Source: Desulfovibrio sp. A2 (GTDB lineage: Bacteria; Desulfobacterota; Desulfovibrionia; Desulfovibrionales; Desulfovibrionaceae). Taken from it: a stretch of 21,122 nt of DNA. Positions within the stretch are counted from its first letter, which is position 1. Each line of letters opens with the position of its first letter. The stretch is from NCBI RefSeq assembly GCF_000226255.1, contig NZ_AGFG01000052.1, positions 1-21,122 of the forward strand, given 5' to 3'. Shown here in pieces: positions 1 through 6,887 of the stretch. Position numbers and translations under genes: made by a program. Below the pieces are notes generated by a model. It worked only from the letters and a program-made list of their open reading frames with translations. It was not told the origin of the DNA and did not search any database.

Positions 1-102
1 AGAATGGAGCCAGGGCGCGGGCTGGGGGACGGAAAGCAAAACGTCGCGCCCGGCGTGCGCGAGGCCGTCAAGCTTCCCGTCCGTCTTGACGCTGCTACGC
101 CG

Positions 103-118
103 CCGGTGCTAGCACCGG
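103..118. promoter_or_regulatory. 16-bp perfect palindrome, possible operator
   Basis: The sequence CCGGTGCTAGCACCGG is perfectly self-complementary with no spacer, so it suits a dimeric DNA-binding protein better than an RNA hairpin. It lies about 400 bp upstream of benE and 12 bp beyond a 7-bp inverted repeat (66-72/85-91). Function is unknown. Confidence 0.35.
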
Positions 119-234
119 GCCTTACCCATTTCATTCCGCGCGACTGGCGAGAAAGTGGAGCAACACCACGAGGGAGCGCGGAATCCGTCAGCGCCGCTCG
201 CCTGGGCCGCATCGGACACGATGCCGACATCGAC

Positions 235-256
235 CTTCCCCGTTCGGACGGGGAAG
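235..256. terminator. Hairpin with 9-bp perfect stem, possible terminator
   Basis: CTTCCCCGT and ACGGGGAAG pair perfectly around the loop TCGG. No T-run follows on either strand, so if it ends transcription it is not a canonical intrinsic terminator. It could belong to a unit whose genes lie left of the window. Confidence 0.3.
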
Positions 257-519
257 CCTGTCCGGAGGCCGCCCATGTGGTCATTCATGGCTTTTCGCGC
301 ACTTCTTTTCCTTACAGGTAGCGGCGGTGAGGCCGCAGGCGGCCGCAGCGCGCATGCGTTTGCGGCGTTCCGTGCTGGCGCGCCGTGTTGCGCTGATGGC
401 GTCTTTGGCCGTGACGTCGCGAGCCGACTCCTTCTCCGCGTTTCCTTCGCGCATCTGTTCGCGGGCATCTTCTCTGCCCTCTCCCGTTCCATTTCCGGCT
501 CCGAACGCAGGAGGTCCGC

Positions 520-1728
520 ATGCTGAAGCGCATCCTGTCCGAATCGTCGCTCTCCGCGCTCGTGGCGGGCCTTGTGGCCGTCATCGTCTCCTACGCCGGG
601 CCCGCCGCACTGATGTTCCAGGCCGCCGACGCGGCGCACCTGTCGCAGGGCCAGCTTTCCAGCTGGATCTGGGCCATTTCCATCGGCAGCGGCCTGACCG
701 GCATCGGCCTCAGCCTGCGCTACCGGGTGCCGGTGATCACCGCGTGGTCCACCCCCGGCGCGGCGCTGCTGGCCGCCGGATGGACCGCCTACAGCTACCC
801 CGAGGCCATCGGGGCGTTCATCGCCGTGGGCGTGGGCATCACCGTGTTCGGGGCCACCGGGCTGTTCGCGGCGTTCATGGATCGCATTCCCAAGCCGGTG
901 GTGTCGGCCATGCTGGCGGGCATTCTGTTCCGGTTCTGCGTGGACGTGTTCACCCGCGCCCAGGCTGCGCCGCTGCTGGTTGGCCCCATGCTGTTGGTGT
1001 GGCTGGCGGCCCGCAGGGTGGCCCCGCGTTACGCGGTGCTACTGCCGCTGCTGGCGGGGCTGCTGGTGGCTGCGGCCTTTGGTCAGCTTTCCTTCGGCGC
1101 GGTAAGCGCCGCGCCGGCAATTCCCGTGCTGACCACGCCGCACTTCACCGTGGGGGCGTTGCTGGGGCTTGGCGTGCCGCTGTTCGTGGTGGCCATGGCC
1201 GGGCAGAACGCTACGGGGCTTGGGGTGATGCGTGCATCCGGCTACGACACTCCCGGCAGCCCGCTGGTGACGTGGACAGGTGTGATTTCCACCCTGCTTG
1301 CGCCGTTCGGTTCGCACGGGATCAACCTTGCGGCCATCACCGCCGCCATCTGCACCGGGCCGGAAGCCCACGCGGACCCTGCCCGACGCTACTGGGCGGG
1401 CATCTTCTGCGGCGGGTTCTACGTGCTGGTGGGCACCTTTGGCGCCACGCTGGTGGGACTGTTCACGGCCCTGCCGCAGGCGCTGGTGGCCGTGGTTTCC
1501 GGCCTTGCCCTGCTGGGCGCGTTTCTGGGTGGGCTGACCCAGGCCACGGAGGATCCGGTGTACCGGGAAAGCGCCATCGTCACCTTTCTGGTCACCGTGT
1601 CCGGGGTGAGCCTGCTGGGCGTGGGCTCGTCGTTCTGGGGGCTGCTGGCGGGCCTGCTGACGGCCGGGGTGCTGGTGGGGCCGCAGGCGCGGATGCAGGC
1701 GGCCATGCAGGTGGCGGCGCGCAAGTAG
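520..1728 (+). CDS. benE: BenE-family benzoate/H+ symporter-like transporter
   Basis: This 402-residue inner-membrane protein has the length and signatures of the BenE family: an N-terminal ITAWSTPGAALL segment, a central GQNATGLGVMRASGY segment, and GINLAAITAAICTGPEAH followed by RRYWAGIF. It is almost entirely hydrophobic, consistent with about 11-12 membrane helices. Characterised BenE proteins import benzoate by proton symport; the substrate here is unproven, because no aromatic-degradation genes lie nearby. The ATG start is fixed by a perfect AGGAGG at 509-514, five bases upstream. It appears to be a single-gene unit converging on the HDOD gene, with a shared hairpin at 1801-1835. The family assignment is secure; the exact substrate is not. 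Confidence 0.88.
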   Translation: MLKRILSESSLSALVAGLVAVIVSYAGPAALMFQAADAAHLSQGQLSSWIWAISIGSGLTGIGLSLRYRVPVITAWSTPGAALLAAGWTAYSYPEAIGAFIAVGVGITVFGATGLFAAFMDRIPKPVVSAMLAGILFRFCVDVFTRAQAAPLLVGPMLLVWLAARRVAPRYAVLLPLLAGLLVAAAFGQLSFGAVSAAPAIPVLTTPHFTVGALLGLGVPLFVVAMAGQNATGLGVMRASGYDTPGSPLVTWTGVISTLLAPFGSHGINLAAITAAICTGPEAHADPARRYWAGIFCGGFYVLVGTFGATLVGLFTALPQALVAVVSGLALLGAFLGGLTQATEDPVYRESAIVTFLVTVSGVSLLGVGSSFWGLLAGLLTAGVLVGPQARMQAAMQVAARK

Positions 1729-1800
1729 GCCGTGATTGAACGGGCGGGGCTGGCGGCGGAAACGCTACGCCCCTGCGTATGCCGCACAAGATGAAATGAT

Positions 1801-1835
1801 CGGCGGCGTGGACGGGAACACCGTGCACGCCGCCG
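1801..1835. terminator. Hairpin between convergent benE and HDOD genes, possible bidirectional terminator
   Basis: CGGCGGCGTG (1801-1810) pairs perfectly with CACGCCGCCG (1826-1835), and an inner ACGG/CCGT pairing extends the stem. On the minus strand it is followed by the T-rich ATCATTTCATCTT; on the plus strand by TGGTATTTG. It sits 72 bp after the benE stop and about 105 bp beyond the HDOD stop. A second pair of GC-rich hairpins without T-runs occurs at 1901-1915 and 1918-1931. Confidence 0.5.
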
Positions 1836-1940
1836 TGGTATTTGCGGGAAGGGAAAAAGCGGGGGAAGTGAGCGGGCTGCGGCTGGAGTGCGTGCGGCCT
1901 GTGGCGCGGGGCCACTCCGGCTCCGGAGCCGCGCCGCCGG

Positions 1941-3206
1941 TCAGGACGCCCCGTCTCCGAACAGGGCCTGCTCCATGGCCTCGGTGTCGGCCAGCACGTG
2001 CCCCACCAGCGAGGAAAACGCCGCCGGGGTCAACGGTAGCCGCTCCAGCGCGCCGAGGGCGGGCGGTCGCAGCAGTTCGTCGCCCGGCATATGGTGCCCC
2101 AGGGCCACGGCCATGAAGTCGCCCAGATGCACATGCACGGTGATGTCGCTCCAACCGGCGGAGTCTGGCCCATGGTGCAGCCCGGCGGCCTCGGCCACGG
2201 CATCGCCCAGCCTCCAGTGGTCCAGCAGGCGGCGGCCGATGTCGCAATGGTCGTAGCCCAGCAGTTCGCGCTCTGCCGTCAGGATGGGGACGCCCGCGTC
2301 TAGGGCGCGCCGCGAGACCTGGGCGGCGATGTCCGGCAGGTTGCCCATCAGCAGCAGATGGCCGATGTCGTGCAGCATGCCCGCCACGAAGGCTCGGGCC
2401 GGATCGCCCCCGCAGGCCACGGCCAGAGCGCTGGCGGCGGTGGCCGAACAGGCGGCGTGCCGCCAGAAGGTGCGCCGGGCGGCCACGTCGCGCGGGGACA
2501 TCAGGCGCATCAGCGACGCGGCGGCGACCAGGCTGAGAATCTGGCGCATGCCCAGCAGCATCACGGCGCGCTGCACCGACTCCACCGGCACCAGCGGGGC
2601 GTGCAGGGGGCTGTTGGCGATGCGGAGCACGGCGGCGGTAAGGTAGGTGTCGTGCAGGATGATTTCGGCCACGTCGTCCGGCGTGGCGTCTTCGGAGCCC
2701 ACCACGGCGCTCAGGCGCTGCACCACCTCTGGCGGTGTGGTCAGGGCCGGGCGGCGGGCCAGCAGCGCGGCCAGCGACGGCGTTTCCGGCAGGGGCGCCG
2801 GGGGGCGCGATGGCCGCGTGGCGGAGGGTGAGGCGGCGGTTGCACCGGCTCCCGTGGTCCCCGGCATGCCTCCCGCTGGTGGCGGCGACTGGCCCAGCCG
2901 GGCGGCAGCCTCGGCGTCGCGCAGCAGCCGGATGCGGGCCCAGGCGGCCAGTTCGGCCAGCAGCGGATGGGTGCGGTCCACCCTGGAGAAGCGATGCGCC
3001 AGCACGTCATCGGCCCATGCGCCATGGACGGACGCGCTCTCGCCCTGCGGGCCTGGCGCACCGGACGGGCTTGTCGGGCCGGTGCCGGGCCGCACGCCAG
3101 CACCCCGCCCGTCGCCGGGCGGAAGAAAGGCGGCGTCCGCCCCGGAGGCGGAAGCTGCGGTGTCGGAAGCGGAGGCGCGGGGCGCTCCGCTGCGGAAGAA
3201 ACGCAT
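1941..3206 (-). CDS. HDOD-domain signalling protein
   Basis: The product is 421 residues. Residues 1-64 and 109-143 are Ala/Pro/Gly-rich and probably disordered, flanking a short helical segment (65-108). From about 155 on there is an HDOD domain: TTPPEVVQRL, then AEIILHDTYLTAAVLRIANS, then a GMLHDIGHLLL segment with His279-Asp280. HDOD proteins are usually regulatory members of the HD superfamily found in chemotaxis, motility or nucleotide-signalling pathways; enzyme activity cannot be assumed although this one keeps the HD pair. I chose the ATG at 3206. A longer frame from a TTG at 3368 would begin just outside the terminator hairpin at 3319-3361 and run through it and a palindrome, and its extra 54 residues look non-protein. 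No strong Shine-Dalgarno is visible at 3206, so the exact start is uncertain. It is a single-gene unit. Confidence 0.85.
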   Translation of the reverse strand: MRFFRSGAPRASASDTAASASGADAAFLPPGDGRGAGVRPGTGPTSPSGAPGPQGESASVHGAWADDVLAHRFSRVDRTHPLLAELAAWARIRLLRDAEAAARLGQSPPPAGGMPGTTGAGATAASPSATRPSRPPAPLPETPSLAALLARRPALTTPPEVVQRLSAVVGSEDATPDDVAEIILHDTYLTAAVLRIANSPLHAPLVPVESVQRAVMLLGMRQILSLVAAASLMRLMSPRDVAARRTFWRHAACSATAASALAVACGGDPARAFVAGMLHDIGHLLLMGNLPDIAAQVSRRALDAGVPILTAERELLGYDHCDIGRRLLDHWRLGDAVAEAAGLHHGPDSAGWSDITVHVHLGDFMAVALGHHMPGDELLRPPALGALERLPLTPAAFSSLVGHVLADTEAMEQALFGDGAS

Positions 3207-3246
3207 GATATGGCCGGTCGTGCCGCGGGGGCGCGGGCAGAGTGTG

Positions 3247-3263
3247 TCCGTCAGACTGACGGA
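3247..3263 (-). promoter_or_regulatory. Palindromic operator-like site upstream of the HDOD gene
   Basis: TCCGTCAG and CTGACGGA form perfect 8-bp arms around a single A, 41 bp upstream of the chosen start. On the minus strand it overlaps TATCCG, which lies 17 bp from TTTTCA; that would be a weak sigma70-like pair with the palindrome over the -10 and start point, the usual place for a repressor. Confidence 0.45.
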
Positions 3264-3318
3264 TATCGCAGAGCGCGTTGCTTGAAAAGCATGTCTGAAG
3301 GGAATGGCGGGGGTCAAA

Positions 3319-3361
3319 ACGCAGAACGGCTTGCGGACCGCCCGCAAGCCGATTTCTGCGT
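3319..3361 (-). terminator. Rho-independent terminator of the acyl-CoA ligase transcript
   Basis: A 10-bp inner stem (CGGCTTGCGG with CCGCAAGCCG, loop ACCGC) sits on an outer 8-bp stem (ACGCAGAA with TTCTGCGT) separated by a 2-nt bulge. On the minus strand the stem runs straight into TTTTGA, the expected U-run. It lies about 270 bp downstream of the ligase stop and just upstream of the HDOD promoter region. Confidence 0.7.
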
Positions 3362-3627
3362 CATGCAAAGAAAGGAAGGATGTTCTGGTTATTGCACGCG
3401 GCGTGCCAAAGGGTGGCGAGCATGCAGAGTTGTGCGTAACATGTTGATGTGAAAGATATTTGTCGTTTCGTGCGCTCCCGACTGGGCGTGGGCTTCGCGT
3501 GCAGGAAGTTGAACCTGCCGTGCCGGGTTCCGTGGGGCGGCCAAGAAATTTGACCGCCGCTGCGGCCCGGCTCGTCTCCGCCCTGTGCCTGCCCCGCGTC
3601 TGCCTGTCTGGTCGCCTGTCTGGCCGC
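3362..3627. other. Intergenic 3' flank of the acyl-CoA ligase gene
   Basis: No gene is recognised here. Positions 3365-3480 are clearly less GC-rich than the surroundings, for instance around GAAAGATATTTG at 3450-3461. This could be a long 3' UTR, a small RNA or a decayed gene. Next to the ligase stop, the 10-mer GCCTGTCTGG occurs twice (3602-3611 and 3614-3623). Confidence 0.45.
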
Positions 3628-5316
3628 CTACTGCTCCACGTACAGATAGCGCTTGATCTTGTGAGTGGGCGTCTTCTCGAAGGGTTCGGTCTGCTCGATG
3701 ACCTTGTGCAGCCGCGCGAAGGTGGACACCTTGGTGTTCACGTCGTTGCGCAACTCTTCCAGCAGGGCCTCCACCTTGTCGCGGGCCTTGGTGGCGGGCA
3801 GGCCGCCGAACTCTTCGTCCAGCCGCGCGTAGTCCAGGTGGATGCGCGCCGCCAGCCGCCCGTCCAGTTGGAACACCAGCGATTCCATGACGTAGGGCGA
3901 CTGCTGGATGACCGCCTCCACCTCTTCGGGGTAGATGTTCTCGCCGCTGGGGCCCACGATGACGTTCTTCAGCCGACCCTTGATGTACAGGTACCCGTCG
4001 CGGTCGAACTTGCCGAGGTCGCCGGTGCGGAACCAGCCGTCCTCGGTGAAGACGGACGCGGTGATCTCCGGGGCCTTGGCGTATTCGCGCATCACGTTGG
4101 GGCCGCGCACCAGTATTTCGCCTTCGCCGGTGGCCGGGTCCGGCGCGTCGATGCGTACCTCCACCCCGGTCAGGGGCCAGCCGGTGGCGGTCAGGCGGGT
4201 GTCCGCCGGGCCGCAGCCCGCCACCAGCGGCGACGTTTCGGTCAGGCCGTAGCCGATGGCGTAGGGAAAGCCCGCCTCGCGCAGAAAGCGTTCCACGTCG
4301 GGCGCGATGGCCGCGCCGCCGATGCAGAAGATGCGCAACGCGCCGCCAAAGGTTTGCAACAGCTTCTTACCCGCCATGGCGTGCAGCTTGCGCCGCACGA
4401 AGGGCAGCGCGTACAGCCGCCGCTTCAGCCAGGTATCGGTGAACTTGGGCAGCACGGCGGACTTGAAGATCTTCTCGATGACCAGCGGCACCGACAGCAT
4501 GGCCGTGGGCCGCACCTGGGCCAGCGCGGGCAGCAGGGCGCGCGCCGTGGGCGGCTTGTCCATGTAGTGCACGTGCGCGCCGTTCAGCACCGGCAGCACC
4601 AGGCCCAGGGTGCATTCGTAGGTGTGCGACAGCGGCAGGATGGACAGCATGCGGTCGCCGGGGGCCAACTGCACGATGGTCTTCACCGTGTCCGCGTCCC
4701 AAACTATGTTGCGGTGGGTAAGCACCACGCCCTTGGAATGGCCGGTGGTGCCCGACGTGTAGATGATGGCGGCCACGTCGTCCTCGCCCGGCTCTTCCGG
4801 GGCCAGGTGGGTGAGGCGCATAGCCTTGTCGCGCAGGCGGCGGAATTCTCGCAGGCCGCGTTCCTTCAGGTCGCGCAGCTTGTCGCGCGTGGCCCCCTGC
4901 TGGACGGGGTGGAAATTCTCTATCTGGATGAGCTCCAGCGGGGTATCGAACTGGCCGTCCTCCAGCTTGGTGAACAGCCGCTCGGATACGAACACCACCT
5001 TGGATTCCGAATGTCGGATGATGTGGTGCACGGCATCGGCGTGGAATTCCGGCAGGATGGGCACGGCAACCGCGCCCATGGCGGTGATGCCGAAATAGGC
5101 GATGCCCCAGTTGGGCATGCTTTCGGACAGGATGGCCACCCGGTCGCCGCGCGCCACGCCCTTTTCCGCCAGCAGGGCGGAAACCGTGGTGGCGTGTTCG
5201 AGCAGTTCGCGAAAGGTTATCGGCGTGCCGCCAATCTGCGACAGCGCGGGCTGGTCGGCGAACAGTTCGGCGCTGCGTTCCAGCACCCGCCTGAGGGTAA
5301 GCGTCTGCAACTCCAT
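3628..5316 (-). CDS. AMP-binding long-chain acyl-CoA synthetase (FadD-like)
   Basis: This 562-residue adenylate-forming enzyme probably activates a carboxylate, most likely a fatty acid, to acyl-AMP and then acyl-CoA. Visible motifs in order: the phosphate-binding YTSGTTGHSKG at 186-196, the adenine-site YGLTETSP at 356-363, TGD at 431-433, the hinge region around IKGRLKN (445-451), GENIYPEEVE at 458-467, and a C-terminal KTPTHKIKR segment where Lys553 fits the catalytic lysine of the swinging domain. Length and motifs fit the long-chain acyl-CoA synthetase branch; other acyl or aryl ligases are possible. The ATG at 5316 is set by AAGGAG five bases upstream; an in-frame ATG 13 codons earlier lacks this support. 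It is monocistronic and diverges from the Dabb gene. A FadL-type porin lies further right but not in the same unit. Confidence 0.88.
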   Translation of the reverse strand: MELQTLTLRRVLERSAELFADQPALSQIGGTPITFRELLEHATTVSALLAEKGVARGDRVAILSESMPNWGIAYFGITAMGAVAVPILPEFHADAVHHIIRHSESKVVFVSERLFTKLEDGQFDTPLELIQIENFHPVQQGATRDKLRDLKERGLREFRRLRDKAMRLTHLAPEEPGEDDVAAIIYTSGTTGHSKGVVLTHRNIVWDADTVKTIVQLAPGDRMLSILPLSHTYECTLGLVLPVLNGAHVHYMDKPPTARALLPALAQVRPTAMLSVPLVIEKIFKSAVLPKFTDTWLKRRLYALPFVRRKLHAMAGKKLLQTFGGALRIFCIGGAAIAPDVERFLREAGFPYAIGYGLTETSPLVAGCGPADTRLTATGWPLTGVEVRIDAPDPATGEGEILVRGPNVMREYAKAPEITASVFTEDGWFRTGDLGKFDRDGYLYIKGRLKNVIVGPSGENIYPEEVEAVIQQSPYVMESLVFQLDGRLAARIHLDYARLDEEFGGLPATKARDKVEALLEELRNDVNTKVSTFARLHKVIEQTEPFEKTPTHKIKRYLYVEQ

Positions 5317-5699
5317 GCAAGCTCCTTCATGTGGGACTTCACGGATGTACGGCAAAGCCGGATTCGCCGCAATCCCATGCGACGCGGCAGGGGGCGCGGG
5401 GTGCGGCGTGCCGCCGAAACGTCACGCGGGCGAACGGGCAGGGGACGTTGCAGTGGCGGGCCGGGCAGGTGAGGCAGGCAGGGCTGGGTGGTGGCATGGA
5501 GAGGGGCAGACACGGGACAGGGGCAGGGCGGGGTGTCCGGTCGTGTGCGCGGGAAATGTGCGGACCGCGCTTTTGCCGGGTGCAGCGAGCGCGTCAGCCA
5601 GCGGTGAGGGGCACGCATGCCCCTGCCGGTTGACCGCGCAGCCCGTCGTGTCGCATACCGGAGGGACCATCCAAACCCCAACGCCGCACGAGGTTTCCC
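5317..5699. other. Divergent intergenic region between the acyl-CoA ligase and Dabb genes
   Basis: This 383-bp stretch has no convincing gene. Its right end carries a hairpin-like inverted repeat GGGGCACGCATGCCCC (5608-5623) and a promoter-like pair (5630-5659) for the Dabb gene. The middle (about 5455-5540) is a G-rich plus strand without clear signals. I see no promoter for the ligase that I would defend. Confidence 0.5.
5608..5659 (+). promoter_or_regulatory. Candidate sigma70 promoter with upstream palindrome for the Dabb gene
   Basis: TTGACC (5630-5635) and CATACC (5654-5659) are 18 bp apart. The first matches the -35 consensus at five of six positions and the second matches the -10 at three of six. 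The inverted repeat GGGGCA-CGCA-TGCCCC (5608-5623) ends six bases before the -35, where an activator could bind. The start codon is 40 bp downstream. Confidence 0.4.
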
Positions 5700-6005
5700 A
5701 TGCTCAAGCACATCGTCTGGTGGACCCTGAAGGACGAGGCCGAAGGCGCTTCCGCCGCCGAGAACGCCGCCAAGATGAAGGCCATGCTCGACCCGCTCAT
5801 GGGCAAGATTCCCAGCCTGAAGGGGCTGGAGGTGAGCACCACCTTCCTCGGCACCACCACCGAGCCGGTGCAGATCATCCTGGTGTCCACCCACGACGAC
5901 GCCGAAGGGCTTAAGGCCTACGCCGAACACCCCGAGCACGTAAAGTGCGTGGACTTCATCAAGAAGATCGTGGCCAGCCGCAAGGCCATCGACTTCACGG
6001 TGTAG
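5700..6005 (+). CDS. Dabb-domain (stress-responsive alpha/beta barrel) small protein
   Basis: The 101-residue product begins MLKHIVWWTLKDEA and continues with a helix rich in Lys/Ala/Met (residues 20-37), then IPSLKGLEVSTTFLG, VQIILVSTHDDAEGLKAYAEHPEHVKCVDFIKKI and a final DFTV strand. This is the pattern of the Dabb family, dimeric ferredoxin-like barrels: an N-terminal HIV/W strand, the AYxxHPxH loop and about 100 residues. Known members include stress-induced plant proteins and small cyclases; most bacterial ones have no assigned reaction. The ATG at 5700 follows GAGG at a spacing of seven. It is a single gene with its own candidate promoter and a terminator directly after the stop. Confidence 0.85.
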   Translation: MLKHIVWWTLKDEAEGASAAENAAKMKAMLDPLMGKIPSLKGLEVSTTFLGTTTEPVQIILVSTHDDAEGLKAYAEHPEHVKCVDFIKKIVASRKAIDFTV

Positions 6006-6013
6006 CCGCGCGG

Positions 6014-6040
6014 GCCGGGCGTGCCCGGCGGTGCTTTTTT
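6014..6040 (+). terminator. Intrinsic terminator of the Dabb gene
   Basis: GCCGGGC (6014-6020) and GCCCGGC (6023-6029) form a GC-rich stem nine bases after the stop codon, and a run of six T follows at 6035-6040. The gap of five bases between stem and T-run is slightly long. Confidence 0.55.
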
Positions 6041-6072
6041 CGGGGCGGAAGAGCGCAGGCTCTTCCGCCCCG
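6041..6072. terminator. Strong hairpin between Dabb and methyltransferase genes
   Basis: A perfect 13-bp stem (CGGGGCGGAAGAG with CTCTTCCGCCCCG) closes a six-base loop. No T-run follows on either strand; on the minus strand it is followed by six A. It lies 34 bp past the minus-strand methyltransferase stop and right after the Dabb terminator, so it may back up termination or protect 3' ends. Confidence 0.45.
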
Positions 6073-6106
6073 TGCCGTTTCGGAAGCGGGATGGCGAACG
6101 GCGGCC

Positions 6107-6745
6107 CTACCGGGTGCCCGAGGCCACGAAGATGGCGATGCTGGCGCTGGCGCACCCGCAGGCGGATGTGGCGCAACACGCGCCGCCCGCGTCCTCCACG
6201 CGCACGTCGCGCAGCCCCGCCTCGCCCAGCCAGCGCGCCACGTCATCGCGCCGAAAGCCCGGCCAGCGGTCGTGGTGTTCGCGCAGCAGAAAGGCGTTGT
6301 CGTGCAGGTCCAGGTCGGTCAGCACCACCCGGCCGCCGGGCCGGACGATGCGGGCCATTTCGCGCAGGGCCGCGCCGGGGTCGTCGGCATGGTGCAGGTA
6401 CATGTTGGCGAAGGCGTGGTCCACCCCGCCGTCGGCCAGGGGCAAGGCGTTACCCTCGCATACCCGGCAGTCCACCGGGGGCAGGTTCTGGCCGCCCGCC
6501 GCGAACGGCTTGCGCCGCAGCACGTCCAGCATGGCCGCGTTGGCGTCCATGGCGATGACGCCCACCCCGCGCGCCACCAGCGCCTCGGTGACGAAGCCGG
6601 TGCCCGCGCCCACGTCCGCCGCCGTCTGGCCGGGGGCCAGCGGGGCGCGCGCGCAGGCGGCCTCGCGCACGGCCTCGGAAAAGAACCCCGCGCGCAGGGT
6701 GTCCCAGTTGTCCGCCACGGCGTCGAAATAGCCCTTGCATCCCAT
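6107..6745 (-). CDS. Class I SAM-dependent methyltransferase with Cys-rich C-terminus
   Basis: This 212-residue UbiE/type-11-like methyltransferase has the SAM motif DVGAGTGFVTE at 44-54, an acidic strand end at AMDAN (65-69), CEGNALPLADGGVDHAF (96-112), and RIVRPGGRVVLTDLD (132-146). The acceptor substrate is unknown. It carries an unusual C-terminal cluster, CC at 190-191 and CGC at 196-198, plus a CRVC pair at 93-96 and Cys3 and Cys31. Such clusters suggest metal, metalloid or thiol chemistry; that is inference. The ATG at 6745 is set by AGGAGG six bases upstream. It is divergent from a LysR regulator that also has a Cys motif, so the two are likely regulator and target. Confidence 0.82.
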   Translation of the reverse strand: MGCKGYFDAVADNWDTLRAGFFSEAVREAACARAPLAPGQTAADVGAGTGFVTEALVARGVGVIAMDANAAMLDVLRRKPFAAGGQNLPPVDCRVCEGNALPLADGGVDHAFANMYLHHADDPGAALREMARIVRPGGRVVLTDLDLHDNAFLLREHHDRWPGFRRDDVARWLGEAGLRDVRVEDAGGACCATSACGCASASIAIFVASGTR

Positions 6746-6757
6746 TTGCGTCCTCCT

Positions 6758-6833
6758 GCATGTTTCGTGTGGCCGTCGGATGCCGGAATGTACGCCCGCC
6801 CCGACCGCGCGGCCATTCGCATGTTCCGGTGGC
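6758..6833. promoter_or_regulatory. Direct repeats in the methyltransferase-lysR intergenic region
   Basis: GCATGTTTCGTGTGGC (6758-6773) and GCATGTTCCGGTGGC (6819-6833) are near-identical and start 61 bp apart, about six helical turns. Between them CCGGAA (6783-6788) mirrors TTCCGG (6824-6829). The 142-bp divergent region is where a LysR regulator would bind for control of both genes. No canonical promoter was identified. Confidence 0.4.
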
Positions 6834-6887
6834 GGGTTCGGAAAAGCAGAAGGCGGGCTGTGGCACGGGCCAGGCCCAGGGGGATGC

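Larger units (their letters stand above)
1..519. other. Intergenic region upstream of benE, no gene recognised
   Basis: I find no open frame here with recognisable protein character; those present are short, Arg/Ala/Pro-rich and lack a ribosome binding site. The stretch does hold three inverted repeats: CGTCAAG/CTTGACG at 66-72 and 85-91, a 16-bp perfect palindrome at 103-118, and a 9-bp-stem hairpin at 235-256. It may contain the promoter and control region of benE, or the 3' flank of a gene outside the window. No convincing -35/-10 pair was found. Confidence 0.6.

Noticed and set aside
3207..3368. TTG start extending the HDOD protein by 54 residues
   Set aside because: It would begin just outside the terminator hairpin at 3319-3361 and run through both that hairpin and the operator-like palindrome at 3247-3263, and the added residues show no domain character.
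3460..5472. 670-residue plus-strand open frame
   Set aside because: It is antisense to the acyl-CoA ligase, which has all family motifs and a ribosome site; the frame is open only because of high third-position GC.
6861..6875. Sigma54-like TGGCAC...GC motif upstream of lysR
   Set aside because: The GG-N10-GC spacing fits, but the -12 element is poor (AGGC) and the start point would fall at the ATG, leaving no ribosome site.
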